64,000 bases of DNA from an uncultured Alphaproteobacteria bacterium (GTDB lineage: Bacteria; Pseudomonadota; Alphaproteobacteria; Micavibrionales; Micavibrionaceae): positions 221,379-285,378 of the forward strand of contig CALHAR010000005.1 of the NCBI GenBank assembly GCA_937931645.1, in the 5' to 3' direction. The translations under genes were made by a program, and so were the position numbers. Shown piece after piece: positions 46,812 to 54,785 of this stretch. Within the stretch, counting starts at the first letter, position 1. The number at the start of each line of letters is the position of its first letter. The notes beneath the pieces were generated by a model, which had not been told where the DNA came from, did not search any database, and was given only the letters and a program-made list of their open reading frames with translations.

Positions 46812-48275
46812 GTGCTCGATGTTATGACCCGTAATATAGTGAACATTGATGACGTTGAGGCGTTTATCCGCGCTTTGGCGGATGCTGCTGCTGACCCGCG
46901 TCTGGCTGATTACCTCGTCATCGCGCTAAAAAAATCTATATTGAAAGAAGATAGATTTTTTAAAATGGTGGAGGACTATCCTGACCCCGCGCCTGATTGG
47001 CTAACGCCAGAGAAAGTCGACGCTGGGGTTATGGCCTTTAACCGTGACCTTGCAACAGGGTCTACAGATACGTTCCGTCATATAAAAGACTGGATTGCAG
47101 GGGCGTTGAATGATAATGACCCATGGATTAATAATCTCGATAATAAAAACCGCCCTAAAACCCTTTTACAAATTAGCTCTTTGGAGAATGCTCGCGTTCG
47201 CGCTGATAAAGCGATGGCTTTAAAGGTGAACAAGCTACAGTTAGAATTTGCAAACGCCACCAATAATTTTGAAAGTGATGAGGCGGCAGGGCATATAAAA
47301 ACTATCAAAATATTGGATGATGGCAGCCGCATTGTACAGCTTTTAACCGCGCGGGCGTTGGATATTGAATCGGCACAACTGGGTCATTGCATCGGTAATG
47401 GTGGGTATGATGAACAGGTGGCGCAACCTGAAATATACCAATATTACTCCCTACGTAGTCCGTCAAACAAAGTTCATGCAACATTGGAAGTTGAAAATGG
47501 GACGTTGACACAATGTAAAGGGAAGCAAAATGCCCCCCCGATTGAAAAATACTTTACGCCGTTGCAGGATTTTATTCGTGAGCATAAATGGAAATTGACG
47601 GAAGGGGCGGGCCATACTGGCTTGCTTGAAAAAAATGGTGTTTATTATGCGGTGAATAACCTTCCTAAAAATTTTGAGTGGGAAGGTAATCTTGATATTA
47701 GGTACGCTCAATGGCTCACCCATTTGTCAGAAAATTTGTCGGCTGGTGGAAGTCTATATTTAGAAGGCTGCACCAGCCTCACCTATTTGCCTGCAAACCT
47801 CTCGGTTGGTGGATATCTGGACTTAACAGGTTGTACCAGCCTCACCAGTTTGCCAGAAAATCTCTCGGTTGGTGGAGATTTGGACTTAATAGGTTGTACC
47901 AGCCTCACCAGTTTGTCAGAAAATTTTTCGGTCGGTGTAAATCTATATTTAACAGGTTGTACCAGCCTCACCAGCTTGCCAGAAAATCTCTCGGTTGGTA
48001 GAGATCTGAGTTTATCAGGTTGTACCAGTCTCACCAACTTGCCAGAAAATCTATCGGTTGGTGGATATCTATATTTAACAGGTTGTACCAGCCTCACCAG
48101 CTTGCCAGAAAATCTATCGGTTGAAGGGAAGATATTTTGGAATGATAAAGTATATAAAACTGTAGATGACTTCCGCACCGCCTTTGAAAAACTTCACCCG
48201 CCTCAGCCAGTGCAAGAAACGGTGCCACCTCAGGCGACCCCTCCAGCACCCTCTACACCAAAACCATCATTTTAA
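46812..48275 (+). CDS. PcfJ-like domain protein with leucine-rich repeats
   Basis: A 487-residue protein without signal peptide. The N-terminal 160 residues are helical and unrecognised. Residues 165-257 resemble the PcfJ domain of mobile-element proteins: SAQLGHCIGNGGYDEQVAQPEIYQYYSLR, KVHATLEVENG and CKGKQNAPP. Six and a half copies of a 21-residue leucine-rich repeat (304-443, consensus SLPENLSVGGxLxLxGCTSLT) follow, and a Pro/Thr-rich tail. Start GTG 46812; ATG 46824 in frame is equally possible. LRRs of this kind usually bind proteins, so an interaction or effector-like role is conceivable but not shown. No mobility gene accompanies it. Confidence 0.72.
   Translation: MLDVMTRNIVNIDDVEAFIRALADAAADPRLADYLVIALKKSILKEDRFFKMVEDYPDPAPDWLTPEKVDAGVMAFNRDLATGSTDTFRHIKDWIAGALNDNDPWINNLDNKNRPKTLLQISSLENARVRADKAMALKVNKLQLEFANATNNFESDEAAGHIKTIKILDDGSRIVQLLTARALDIESAQLGHCIGNGGYDEQVAQPEIYQYYSLRSPSNKVHATLEVENGTLTQCKGKQNAPPIEKYFTPLQDFIREHKWKLTEGAGHTGLLEKNGVYYAVNNLPKNFEWEGNLDIRYAQWLTHLSENLSAGGSLYLEGCTSLTYLPANLSVGGYLDLTGCTSLTSLPENLSVGGDLDLIGCTSLTSLSENFSVGVNLYLTGCTSLTSLPENLSVGRDLSLSGCTSLTNLPENLSVGGYLYLTGCTSLTSLPENLSVEGKIFWNDKVYKTVDDFRTAFEKLHPPQPVQETVPPQATPPAPSTPKPSF
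47721..48140 (+). repeat. 63-bp coding tandem repeats (leucine-rich repeats)
   Basis: About 6.5 direct repeats of 63 bp, each encoding 21 residues. The DNA of neighbouring units is nearly the same (for example the recurrent GGTTGTACCAGCCTCACCAG), indicating recent expansion by recombination or slippage inside the gene. Confidence 0.9.
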
Positions 48276-48289
48276 AAGCTAAGAGATGT

Positions 48290-48382
48290 TTACTTATCTT
48301 TCGTCTTTTGGGCTTTTTCTAATTCAGGGCAGTGAAACCGTTCCCATGATTTTAATTGTGCTTGGGTCAATGGCTTTCCCAT
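48290..48382 (-). CDS. Possible 30-aa small protein
   Basis: In the 357-base gap between the LRR gene and rluD, the minus strand carries an ATG-initiated frame of 30 residues starting MGKPLTQAQLKSWERF and ending in a lysine-rich tail, with an HCPELEK segment. The same frame is open for 12 codons upstream of the ATG. The amino-acid composition looks protein-like, but no strong Shine-Dalgarno is seen. It could be a small protein or the end of a decayed gene. The rest of the gap holds tRNA-Val. Confidence 0.3.
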   Translation of the reverse strand: MGKPLTQAQLKSWERFHCPELEKAQKTKDK

Positions 48383-48443
48383 GTCCCACAAAACGTCAAA
48401 TTGTTTCTTAAAGAAAACTTATAATGAGAAATAAAGAAAAGAA

Positions 48444-48518
48444 TGGTGGGCGGTACGGGGTTCGAACCTGTGGCCCCCTCGATGTCACCGAGGTGCTCTA
48501 CCACTGAGCTAACCGCCC
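48444..48518 (-). tRNA. tRNA-Val (anticodon GAC)
   Basis: On the minus strand the acceptor GGGCGGT (complement of 48512-48518) pairs with ACCGCCC, followed by A and an encoded CCA (48444-48446). The D arm is GCTCAGTGGTAGAGC. The anticodon stem CCTCG/CGAGG encloses GTGACAT, giving anticodon GAC, and the T arm contains GTTCGAAC. It reads GUC and GUU valine codons. Confidence 0.97.
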
Positions 48519-48650
48519 ACTCTTTAATAAGGTAATCCTTACGATTTCCCCTACAAAATAGAAATTACCCTAGTTTTTCAAGTCTTTTTTACATTTATTC
48601 GGTGGTTTAGCTATGGTGAAAGAAACGATAAAGTGATATCTCCTATCCTC

Positions 48651-49655
48651 ATGAGTGATATACTGCGTGACAGACAAGATAAATTTGTAATAGAGATCCC
48701 TGAAGAGGCCACGACGTCGCGGCTTGATAAAGCGTTGGCGGCGGCTTTGCCTGATCTATCGCGCTCGCGTTTGCAGACCCTCATTAAGGAAGGGCAAGTC
48801 ATTGTCTCTGGCTTTATTATCAAGAAAAATTCATACCAAGTTGAGGCGGGTGATAAAATAACGATTCAGATTCCTCCCGCCAAAGACGATACTCTCTTAC
48901 CCGAAGATATCCCGATTGATGTTATCTATGAAGATGATGACCTGCTGGTGATTAACAAAGCCGTCGGTATGGTTGTGCACCCAGGGGCAGGGAACTGGGA
49001 CGGCACATTGGTCAATGCGTTGTTGCATTATTGCAAAGGTAACCTGTCTGGCATCGGCGGCGTACAGCGTCCGGGCATTGTCCATCGCCTCGATAAAGAA
49101 ACCAGCGGGCTTATGGTTGTGGCGAAGAATGATCTCGCCCATCAGGGGTTGAGCGCGCAACTTCAGGACAGAACCTTAAGCCGTGTGTATAAATCTTTCG
49201 TTTGGCGTGTGCCAACAATCGTAAAAGGCAAAGTTGATATGCCGATTGGCCGTGATACGCGCAACCGTATTAAGATGGGTATTATGATGACCAGCGGACG
49301 CGAGGCCGTAACGCATTATAGAGTGCGTGATAAATATGAAGGCGCGGTGGCGATGCTGGAATGTAAATTACAAACGGGACGCACCCATCAAATTCGCGTT
49401 CATATGCAGCATATAAAACACCCTTTGATTGGTGATCCGCTCTATGGTCTACCCGACCAAGAAGGCACGGCACTCTTAAAGCGGGCGGGGTATGAGGAAG
49501 ATGTTATTACCCAAATTATGGCCTTTAAACGCCAAGCCCTTCATGCGGCTGAAATTGGCTTTATTCACCCGAGGTCGAGCGAGGAAATGCACTTTACCTG
49601 CGCTATGCCTGATGATCTGCAAAATATAGAAAATTGTTTAAAAACAATACTTTAA
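48651..49655 (+). CDS. rluD: 23S rRNA pseudouridine synthase RluD
   Basis: About 334 residues, converting uridines 1911, 1915 and 1917 of helix 69 in 23S rRNA to pseudouridine. The N-terminal S4 domain (TTSRLDKALAAALPDLSRSRLQTLIKEGQV) precedes the RluA-family catalytic domain with GMVVHPGAGNWDGTLVNALLHY and the catalytic-Asp motif HRLDKETSGLMVVAKN, then LQTGRTHQIRVHMQHIKHPLIGDPLYG. ATG 48651 is preferred; GTG 48633 in frame is possible. It has its own transcription unit downstream of tRNA-Val, on the opposite strand from it. Confidence 0.94.
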   Translation: MSDILRDRQDKFVIEIPEEATTSRLDKALAAALPDLSRSRLQTLIKEGQVIVSGFIIKKNSYQVEAGDKITIQIPPAKDDTLLPEDIPIDVIYEDDDLLVINKAVGMVVHPGAGNWDGTLVNALLHYCKGNLSGIGGVQRPGIVHRLDKETSGLMVVAKNDLAHQGLSAQLQDRTLSRVYKSFVWRVPTIVKGKVDMPIGRDTRNRIKMGIMMTSGREAVTHYRVRDKYEGAVAMLECKLQTGRTHQIRVHMQHIKHPLIGDPLYGLPDQEGTALLKRAGYEEDVITQIMAFKRQALHAAEIGFIHPRSSEEMHFTCAMPDDLQNIENCLKTIL

Positions 49656-49876
49656 TTGCTGTATTTTCAATTATTTGCAATTTACATAAGAAAATAGCTA
49701 TTATTAATTATAAGGTTTTTTAACACGAGTATCCTTTCAGTTAATAATCTTATTATTTATATCTTCTGCATGGCTTTTTTTAGGGGCATTTGAAAAAGGC
49801 GGTCAGAGGGACGAAAAATATAGTTACTTTCTTTTTAGTTACGCCAACTTGTTTGGCACCCATAGTAAAACTTTAC
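49656..49876. other. Intergenic region after rluD
   Basis: AT-rich, with no reading frame longer than a few codons and no recognisable RNA or repeat. It presumably holds a promoter for the hairpin, mini-ORF and repeat gene that follow. Confidence 0.6.
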
Positions 49877-49913
49877 CCTCCTAAAGATTCACAAGGTCTT
49901 TAGGAGGTTTTTT
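49877..49913 (+). promoter_or_regulatory. Terminator-like hairpin hiding the Shine-Dalgarno of a mini-ORF
   Basis: CCTCCTAAAGA (49877-49887) and TCTTTAGGAGG (49897-49907) form a perfect 11-base stem with a 9-base loop, followed by TTTTTT. It looks like a rho-independent terminator. Its 3' arm, however, contains AGGAGG at 49902-49907, an ideal Shine-Dalgarno 6 bases before ATG 49914. It may therefore work as an attenuator or translational switch for the genes downstream. Confidence 0.7.
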
Positions 49914-49970
49914 ATGAACAAATATATTGACATAACATGCAAATGCATTTACCAATACCCCCATGGATAA
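49914..49970 (+). CDS. Leader mini-ORF (18 aa) overlapping the mTERF-like gene
   Basis: ATG 49914 follows AGGAGG by 6 bases and opens an 18-codon frame (MNKYIDITCKCIYQYPHG) that ends at TAA 49968-49970, eight bases into the next gene, which starts at 49963. The downstream gene has no Shine-Dalgarno of its own. This arrangement suggests translational coupling through a leader peptide. No amino-acid run typical of a classic attenuation peptide is visible; there are two Cys and three Tyr codons. Confidence 0.5.
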   Translation: MNKYIDITCKCIYQYPHG

Positions 49971-51027
49971 ACAATCATTCGAAGAAAGATTAATGCAGGC
50001 TCTATTGGAGGTTCCAATAGAAGAAAAAGACATAAGATTTTCTGTATCAAACATGGCCAGTTTTATTCGTGAGAACCTATCAGAGAATAGCACCTTTTTT
50101 GATTTTAAAACTAAGATCGAGACGACAGCCAAGCTGATTGGTGTGACCAAAGCTAAAATGGTTGCCGCCGCGCTAAAACAACCACCGCTTTTCTGTCAAT
50201 CGCCAACAACTCTCAATGCCAATATTGAAAGCACAGCCAAGCTGGTTGGTGTAACCAAAGCTAAAATGGTTTCCACCGCGTTAAAGCGGTCACAGCTTTT
50301 CTGTCAATCACCAGAAACGCTCAATGCCAATATTGAAGGCACAGCCACGTTGGTTGGTGTGACCAAAGCTAAAATGGTTGCCGCCGCGTTAAAGAAACCA
50401 TCACTTTTCTGTCAATCACCAGAAACGCTCAATGCCAATATTGAAGGCACAGCCGAACTGGTTGGTGTGACCAAAGCTCAAATGGTTACCGCCGCGTTAA
50501 AGCGGTCACCGCTTTTCTATCAATCACCAGAAACGCTCAATGCCAATATTGAAGGCACAGCCAAGCTGGTTGGCGTGACCAAAGCTCAAATAGTTACCGC
50601 CGCGTTAAAGCAACCACAGCTTTTCTGCCAATCACCAGAAACAATAAAGAGAAACACGATCTACATCCAAGATGCACATCAAAAAGGATATATCCTATCT
50701 GACAATGTTGTAACTGGATTACTGCGCCAACCTGCTTTATTCTCATTAGCACCAAGAAATACGCATTTACGTTCCATAGACGCACATATCAATCAAACGC
50801 CAAAAACCTTAAGCACTTTTTTTACGGCTACAGGGTCAAATAAGAAACAAGTGGAAGCACGTATAATTGCACATTACACGGATAGGTTTAATCGTACTGG
50901 TAAAGGTGAGCGCACTTTACAGGTTCTAACTGAAACAGGCATTATCTCAAAACTACCAGAGTGGGTAACAAAGCCTGAAAAAGAATTACGTCAGCGTAAT
51001 AGAAAATCAATATCATTAACAATATAA
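49963..51027 (+). CDS. mTERF-like tandem-repeat protein
   Basis: A 354-residue protein without signal peptide. Residues 49-228 are five nearly identical 36-residue repeats with the consensus TAKLVGVTKAKMVAAALKQP followed by LFCQSPETLNANIEG. Divergent copies continue to about 280 (VVTGLLRQPALFSLAPRNTHL). The leucine pattern with a P-x-L-F turn between two helices resembles mTERF motifs, which form a superhelix that binds nucleic acid in mitochondria and chloroplasts. mTERF proteins are uncommon in bacteria. The C-terminal 70 residues are basic. The gene is translated behind an overlapping mini-ORF. Other alpha-helical solenoid families cannot be excluded. Confidence 0.6.
   Translation: MDKQSFEERLMQALLEVPIEEKDIRFSVSNMASFIRENLSENSTFFDFKTKIETTAKLIGVTKAKMVAAALKQPPLFCQSPTTLNANIESTAKLVGVTKAKMVSTALKRSQLFCQSPETLNANIEGTATLVGVTKAKMVAAALKKPSLFCQSPETLNANIEGTAELVGVTKAQMVTAALKRSPLFYQSPETLNANIEGTAKLVGVTKAQIVTAALKQPQLFCQSPETIKRNTIYIQDAHQKGYILSDNVVTGLLRQPALFSLAPRNTHLRSIDAHINQTPKTLSTFFTATGSNKKQVEARIIAHYTDRFNRTGKGERTLQVLTETGIISKLPEWVTKPEKELRQRNRKSISLTI
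50107..50646 (+). repeat. Five 108-bp coding tandem repeats
   Basis: Direct repeats with a 108-bp period begin at 50107, 50215, 50323, 50431 and 50539. Units 2 to 5 are almost the same at DNA level (for example the shared CCAGAAACGCTCAATGCCAA). The differences cluster in the codons after ALK and around GTTGCC/ACC. Confidence 0.92.
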
Positions 51028-51469
51028 AATAGGAAATTATTCCTTTAAACTGATGTTGTTTTATGCTACCCTAAGGTATGTCTTATAGTCTTAAAAATCA
51101 CTATCCCCCTGTCATTGCGAGCTTCAAAGGCTTTGAAGCGAAGCAATCCACTTTTTTACCGCCATTTCAGGTATGCGGGAACGCTAAGGCTGGGGTTGCC
51201 GCGTCGGCTTGCCGATATGGTGGCTTTTGGCAGGCAACACCCCCCTCCCTTCCATTTACGGTGAACAAAATGAGTAACTCTAATTCATGAATGAAATCAA
51301 AAGGATAGAAGGGGGTATTTTGAAGTTTTTTGTGATTTTTAATGTCATTAAGAGCTTTTTGGCGCAGGTTTGTAAAATATCCATGACAGGGACGTTTAAA
51401 TTCGCTATACCCGCCTCATTGAATAAAAGAGCGTATAAATAATAATATGTGTATGGCAGAGGTGTATTG
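51028..51469. other. 442-base non-coding region with a palindromic repeat element
   Basis: It contains one palindromic repeat (51114-51147) and a more GC-rich stretch (51150-51240) that does not look like the flanking genes and may be the remainder of a repetitive element. The last 60 bases should hold the leucine dehydrogenase promoter. A 70-codon frame at 51078 is not convincing as a gene. Confidence 0.6.
51114..51147. repeat. Palindromic repeat of the ATTGCGAGC...GAAGCGAAGCAAT type
   Basis: ATTGC (51114-51118) pairs with GCAAT (51143-51147), and inside it GCTTCAAAG (51121-51129) pairs perfectly with CTTTGAAGC (51131-51139). CTGTCATTGCGAGC followed by GAAGCAATCCA resembles the dispersed repeat elements known from several bacterial genomes, including Rickettsiales. 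Only one copy is in this window. Confidence 0.6.
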
Positions 51470-52675
51470 ATGGATTTCAACGATTTAAATACAGAGTTCT
51501 TAAACGAGTTTGACTCATATGATGACCATCAATGTGTCCGTCGCTTTGTTTTGGAAGATGATATTATTGCCTTCATCGCGGTTCACAATACTAATTTAGG
51601 CCCTGCGCTGGGTGGTTGTCGGATGAAACCCTACGCCAACGAAGCCGAAGCCATTAATGATGTACTGCGTTTGTCACGCGGTATGACCTATAAAAACGCG
51701 CTGGCGGCTCTGCCCCTTGGTGGTGGTAAGGCCGTGATTATTGCCGATCCTCAAACACAAAAAACACCGGAACTAATGCAGGCGATGGGCGCGGCGGTTG
51801 AAAGTTTTGAAGGTGATTATGTGACCGCCGAAGATAGCGGCACCACCGAAGAAGACATGGTGGAAATGGAAAAATTTACAGGTCATGTCACAGGCCTTCC
51901 TCCACAAATGTTAGAGGGCAGCGAATATGGCGAACTTGGCGGTAACCCATCACCTTTGACCGCGCTGGGCTGTTACCACGGTATTAAGGCGGCTGTTAAG
52001 GCACGTTATAAGAATGAAAAGAAATTATCGGGCTTAACGGTTGCTGTCCAAGGGGTCGGTGCGGTTGGGCTGGAGCTGGCACAGCTGTTAAAGCAAGACG
52101 GCGCGACTCTTGTCATTACGGATATCAATGAAGATGGATTGGCTGTTGCCAAGGAAAAATTGGGTGATGTTAAGATTGTACCCCCGAATGATATTTTCTC
52201 TGTCGAGGCTGATATCTTTGCACCCAATGCGATGGGCGGTGCGCTGAATGATTATACTATTCAACAACTAAAAGTTGATATTATTGCTGGGGCGGCGAAC
52301 AACCAACTTCTGTCTGCACATCATGATAAAGCCTTGCTAGATAAAAATATTCTATATGTCCCTGACTATGTGATTAACTCTGGCGGTGTTATTTGTGTTG
52401 GGTATGAATATTTCCGCAAATCTGGCTATAACCCGCAAGACTTTGATATCGCACGGGATAGTATGGTGAAGCATGTTGAGAATATTTACCAAACGGTGAG
52501 TGAGATTATTGCACTGGCACAGGACAAATCTCAACCAACGGGGGAGACGGCGGACAGGCTCGCTGAAGATAAGTTTCTGAACGGGGCGGCGCTGGCAGAT
52601 ATTAATGATGCCGATTCTAACGAAGAAGGTCAGGCCAGTTTTGGCTCAAATGGCGGTACGCGATTGGTTCAGTAA
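51470..52675 (+). CDS. Leucine dehydrogenase (Glu/Leu/Phe/Val dehydrogenase family)
   Basis: About 401 residues, an NAD-dependent amino-acid dehydrogenase that deaminates branched-chain amino acids to 2-oxo acids. The substrate-domain motifs GPALGGCRMKPY, KNALAALPLGGGKAVIIADP (catalytic Lys) and TAEDSGTTEEDM, and the Rossmann segment LTVAVQGVGAVGLELAQLL, point to leucine or valine rather than glutamate dehydrogenase. INSGGVICVGYEY is also diagnostic. ATG 51470 is chosen because GAGG lies 7 bases upstream. The C-terminus has an acidic extension beyond the usual end. Its last 59 bases overlap the convergent YjbH-like gene. Confidence 0.9.
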   Translation: MDFNDLNTEFLNEFDSYDDHQCVRRFVLEDDIIAFIAVHNTNLGPALGGCRMKPYANEAEAINDVLRLSRGMTYKNALAALPLGGGKAVIIADPQTQKTPELMQAMGAAVESFEGDYVTAEDSGTTEEDMVEMEKFTGHVTGLPPQMLEGSEYGELGGNPSPLTALGCYHGIKAAVKARYKNEKKLSGLTVAVQGVGAVGLELAQLLKQDGATLVITDINEDGLAVAKEKLGDVKIVPPNDIFSVEADIFAPNAMGGALNDYTIQQLKVDIIAGAANNQLLSAHHDKALLDKNILYVPDYVINSGGVICVGYEYFRKSGYNPQDFDIARDSMVKHVENIYQTVSEIIALAQDKSQPTGETADRLAEDKFLNGAALADINDADSNEEGQASFGSNGGTRLVQ

Positions 52676-54668
52676 GCTCATATAGTTTATCAGGCGCATC
52701 TAAAATCTGCCCTGAATCACGCGCAAACGGGGCAGTGGTCACTCTAAACTCACTTCCCGCTGGAACATACGGCACATTCCCAAATGGCAGCGTTACTTTC
52801 ACCCCACCATATAAATGCGTTTTATTCCCAAAAATATCGGGGTCTCTCTGGTCGGTCGCGGTCAGAAAACCTTCCAACGATGTTCCATTTTTGAAGTTAT
52901 TTTTTATGCCGAAAGTTCCGCCAAAATCTTCGTCTAAATATTGTCCAACTTTAGCGAATAATGTCGTGTTCTTATTTGGTAATTCATAGAACAAATTTAG
53001 ATGTCCTGTAAAACGTTCATCACCAATGGTTTGTAACGCAAGCGTTACATCAGGATCACGACGTTTGACGTTCCAACTTTCTGCGCCAATCGCGAATGTT
53101 TTACCAAATGGACGATACAGAATTTCACCACCAAAACCGCCAAACATTTCCTCTAAATATCCAGCACTAAACTTGACGTGAACATCTTTTCTAACGCTGT
53201 AAAGCCAAGATGCGTAAAGCTTATCAATGGAGAAGCGGTTCGCGGCAAAGCTATCTTCATTGCTCCGTGTTGGATTGGCGTTAACGGTACGAAAACTACT
53301 TATATTATCCAAATTATCAGCGAGGTTAATTCTAGGTGTTGTTCCTAACTTAAAGCCTAAAGGAAGCATATTTTCTATCTCAACAAGTGCAGAACTGCGA
53401 TATAGAATAGTTGAATCTTCTTCTGATAAACTGATTCTATTATCAAGGATAAAACGTTTTATCTTGTTCTTATGTTCTTTGTTTTTGAAATAATTTTTAA
53501 GCCTAAAAAACGGTGTTTTGTTGGGTAAAAAATTAACGTCATGCCAAATTTCTTCAACGCTTCCATGATTGTTCAAAACAGCTTCTTCTAAGTCTCGTCG
53601 AATAAGCTGTAAAGTTGGACCTTTTAAACCTTTATGGTTCAGTGCAATTTCAATGTTTTCATTGGTGGCAGAAGATTGATTTGCAACTTGTCGCGCTGTG
53701 TGTCCAACTTGTTGAGGTGTTGATTGGTAGGTTTTCAGGTTCAGAACTGCTTTATGACTGCCTTGATAATCTTCTCTTGGATAGAGCAATTCAGGTGGTT
53801 CAACCTTAGCGGATGATCTTCCTGGCCATTTAGAAATATTGTCTTGTAAAGATAAGCGTGCAATTAATTTCTCACCACCGATAACACCAACCGATAAATC
53901 AAGCGGTTTCCACGGTTTGTAATTTAAACCTACACTCCAAGGTTGTGCTTCGTTAAAACCTGCGTTGGTGGTGGTTTCTGAGCCATAATCAAAGGCGGCG
54001 TAATCGGCTTTTAAAGACAAGCCTTTCATCGGGGTAAAATATTCAATGCCACCAAAGAAGCTTGCTTCTTCACCTGTCAGCCAGCCATCAATGCTTTGTG
54101 GTGTGTCACTGTTAAAGTCACGATCTTTTTCAAAATGCGAAGAAACTACGCTGAACGGATTTTTAATATGGCCTCTACCGGCAAAGCGTCCCCATGCTAA
54201 ACCACCTGTAAAATCAAAATTACCTTTACGTTTGGATAGAGCTATATATTCACTGGATGTTCTTTTGTGACCAAAAGCAGAGTTTGCGCCAATAACCAGT
54301 GCAGGCCGTTTCGCATTTTCTTCCATAAGCTGTAATTTGAAATCTAAACTTGGGTAAAGGCGATCTGCAGAATCAAGTAGGCTCGAAATTTCACTGGTCT
54401 GACGCACATTAACATAGAGCGGTTTGGCAACTTGGAAGCCTAAAAAATTATACAAGTAGGGATCGGTCGTGCTGGTCCCAATGCGTATTGTGCCTTCCTT
54501 ATCCATACGCGCGGTGGGAATGATGTTCAGTCCTATGGTTCCTGTTAGGTTTATCGAAGGGGAATCATTGGCAGAGGCGGGGAGTGAATTGGCCGCAAAA
54601 ATCCATACCAGCCCCGCACAGAGGATAGCAAAAGGTCGTCTTGATCGTTCGGTGTTCAATAAGGGCAT
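52617..54668 (-). CDS. YjbH-like outer-membrane beta-barrel protein
   Basis: A 683-residue exported protein. A signal peptide (about 1-33, ending LPASA) precedes a YjbH-type start, INLTGTIGLNIIPTARMDKEGTIRIGTSTTDPYLYNFLGFQVAKPLYVNVRQT, then DRLYPSLDFKLQLMEE. Alternating beta strands run along the whole length. YjbH belongs to exopolysaccharide-secretion loci in Enterobacteria, where it is the outer-membrane component. A middle region (320-430) is less regular and inserted between two barrel parts. No yjbEFG genes are adjacent, so it stands alone. The C-terminus overlaps leucine dehydrogenase by 59 bases on the opposite strand. Confidence 0.82.
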   Translation of the reverse strand: MPLLNTERSRRPFAILCAGLVWIFAANSLPASANDSPSINLTGTIGLNIIPTARMDKEGTIRIGTSTTDPYLYNFLGFQVAKPLYVNVRQTSEISSLLDSADRLYPSLDFKLQLMEENAKRPALVIGANSAFGHKRTSSEYIALSKRKGNFDFTGGLAWGRFAGRGHIKNPFSVVSSHFEKDRDFNSDTPQSIDGWLTGEEASFFGGIEYFTPMKGLSLKADYAAFDYGSETTTNAGFNEAQPWSVGLNYKPWKPLDLSVGVIGGEKLIARLSLQDNISKWPGRSSAKVEPPELLYPREDYQGSHKAVLNLKTYQSTPQQVGHTARQVANQSSATNENIEIALNHKGLKGPTLQLIRRDLEEAVLNNHGSVEEIWHDVNFLPNKTPFFRLKNYFKNKEHKNKIKRFILDNRISLSEEDSTILYRSSALVEIENMLPLGFKLGTTPRINLADNLDNISSFRTVNANPTRSNEDSFAANRFSIDKLYASWLYSVRKDVHVKFSAGYLEEMFGGFGGEILYRPFGKTFAIGAESWNVKRRDPDVTLALQTIGDERFTGHLNLFYELPNKNTTLFAKVGQYLDEDFGGTFGIKNNFKNGTSLEGFLTATDQRDPDIFGNKTHLYGGVKVTLPFGNVPYVPAGSEFRVTTAPFARDSGQILDAPDKLYELTEPIAYRHLSQNWPDLLR

Positions 54669-54785
54669 ATTGCCTTGAGAAGTTACGTTGAACAGAGTTT
54701 TAGTGTGGGTATTTTGTTGTTATAAGTCAAAAGCTTAAGATTTTTTATCCCCGCTCTTGCTGTTTTTTAAAAGTGATGTACCCTT

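Noticed and set aside
47721..48140. Regular 63-bp repeats considered as a CRISPR array
   Set aside because: The units are contiguous, in frame and coding for leucine-rich repeats; there are no unique spacers.
41000..49000. A genomic island inserted at tRNA-Val
   Set aside because: Accessory-like genes are present, but I see no integrase, no direct repeat of the tRNA 3' end and no mobility gene, so no island boundaries can be defended.
50107..50646. Regular 108-bp repeats considered as a CRISPR or satellite array
   Set aside because: They are contiguous coding repeats inside one open frame, without spacers and without cas genes nearby.
51078..51290. A 70-codon plus-strand frame in the gap before leucine dehydrogenase
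   Set aside because: It runs through the palindromic repeat and a composition-shifted stretch, has no Shine-Dalgarno, and its translation lacks protein character.
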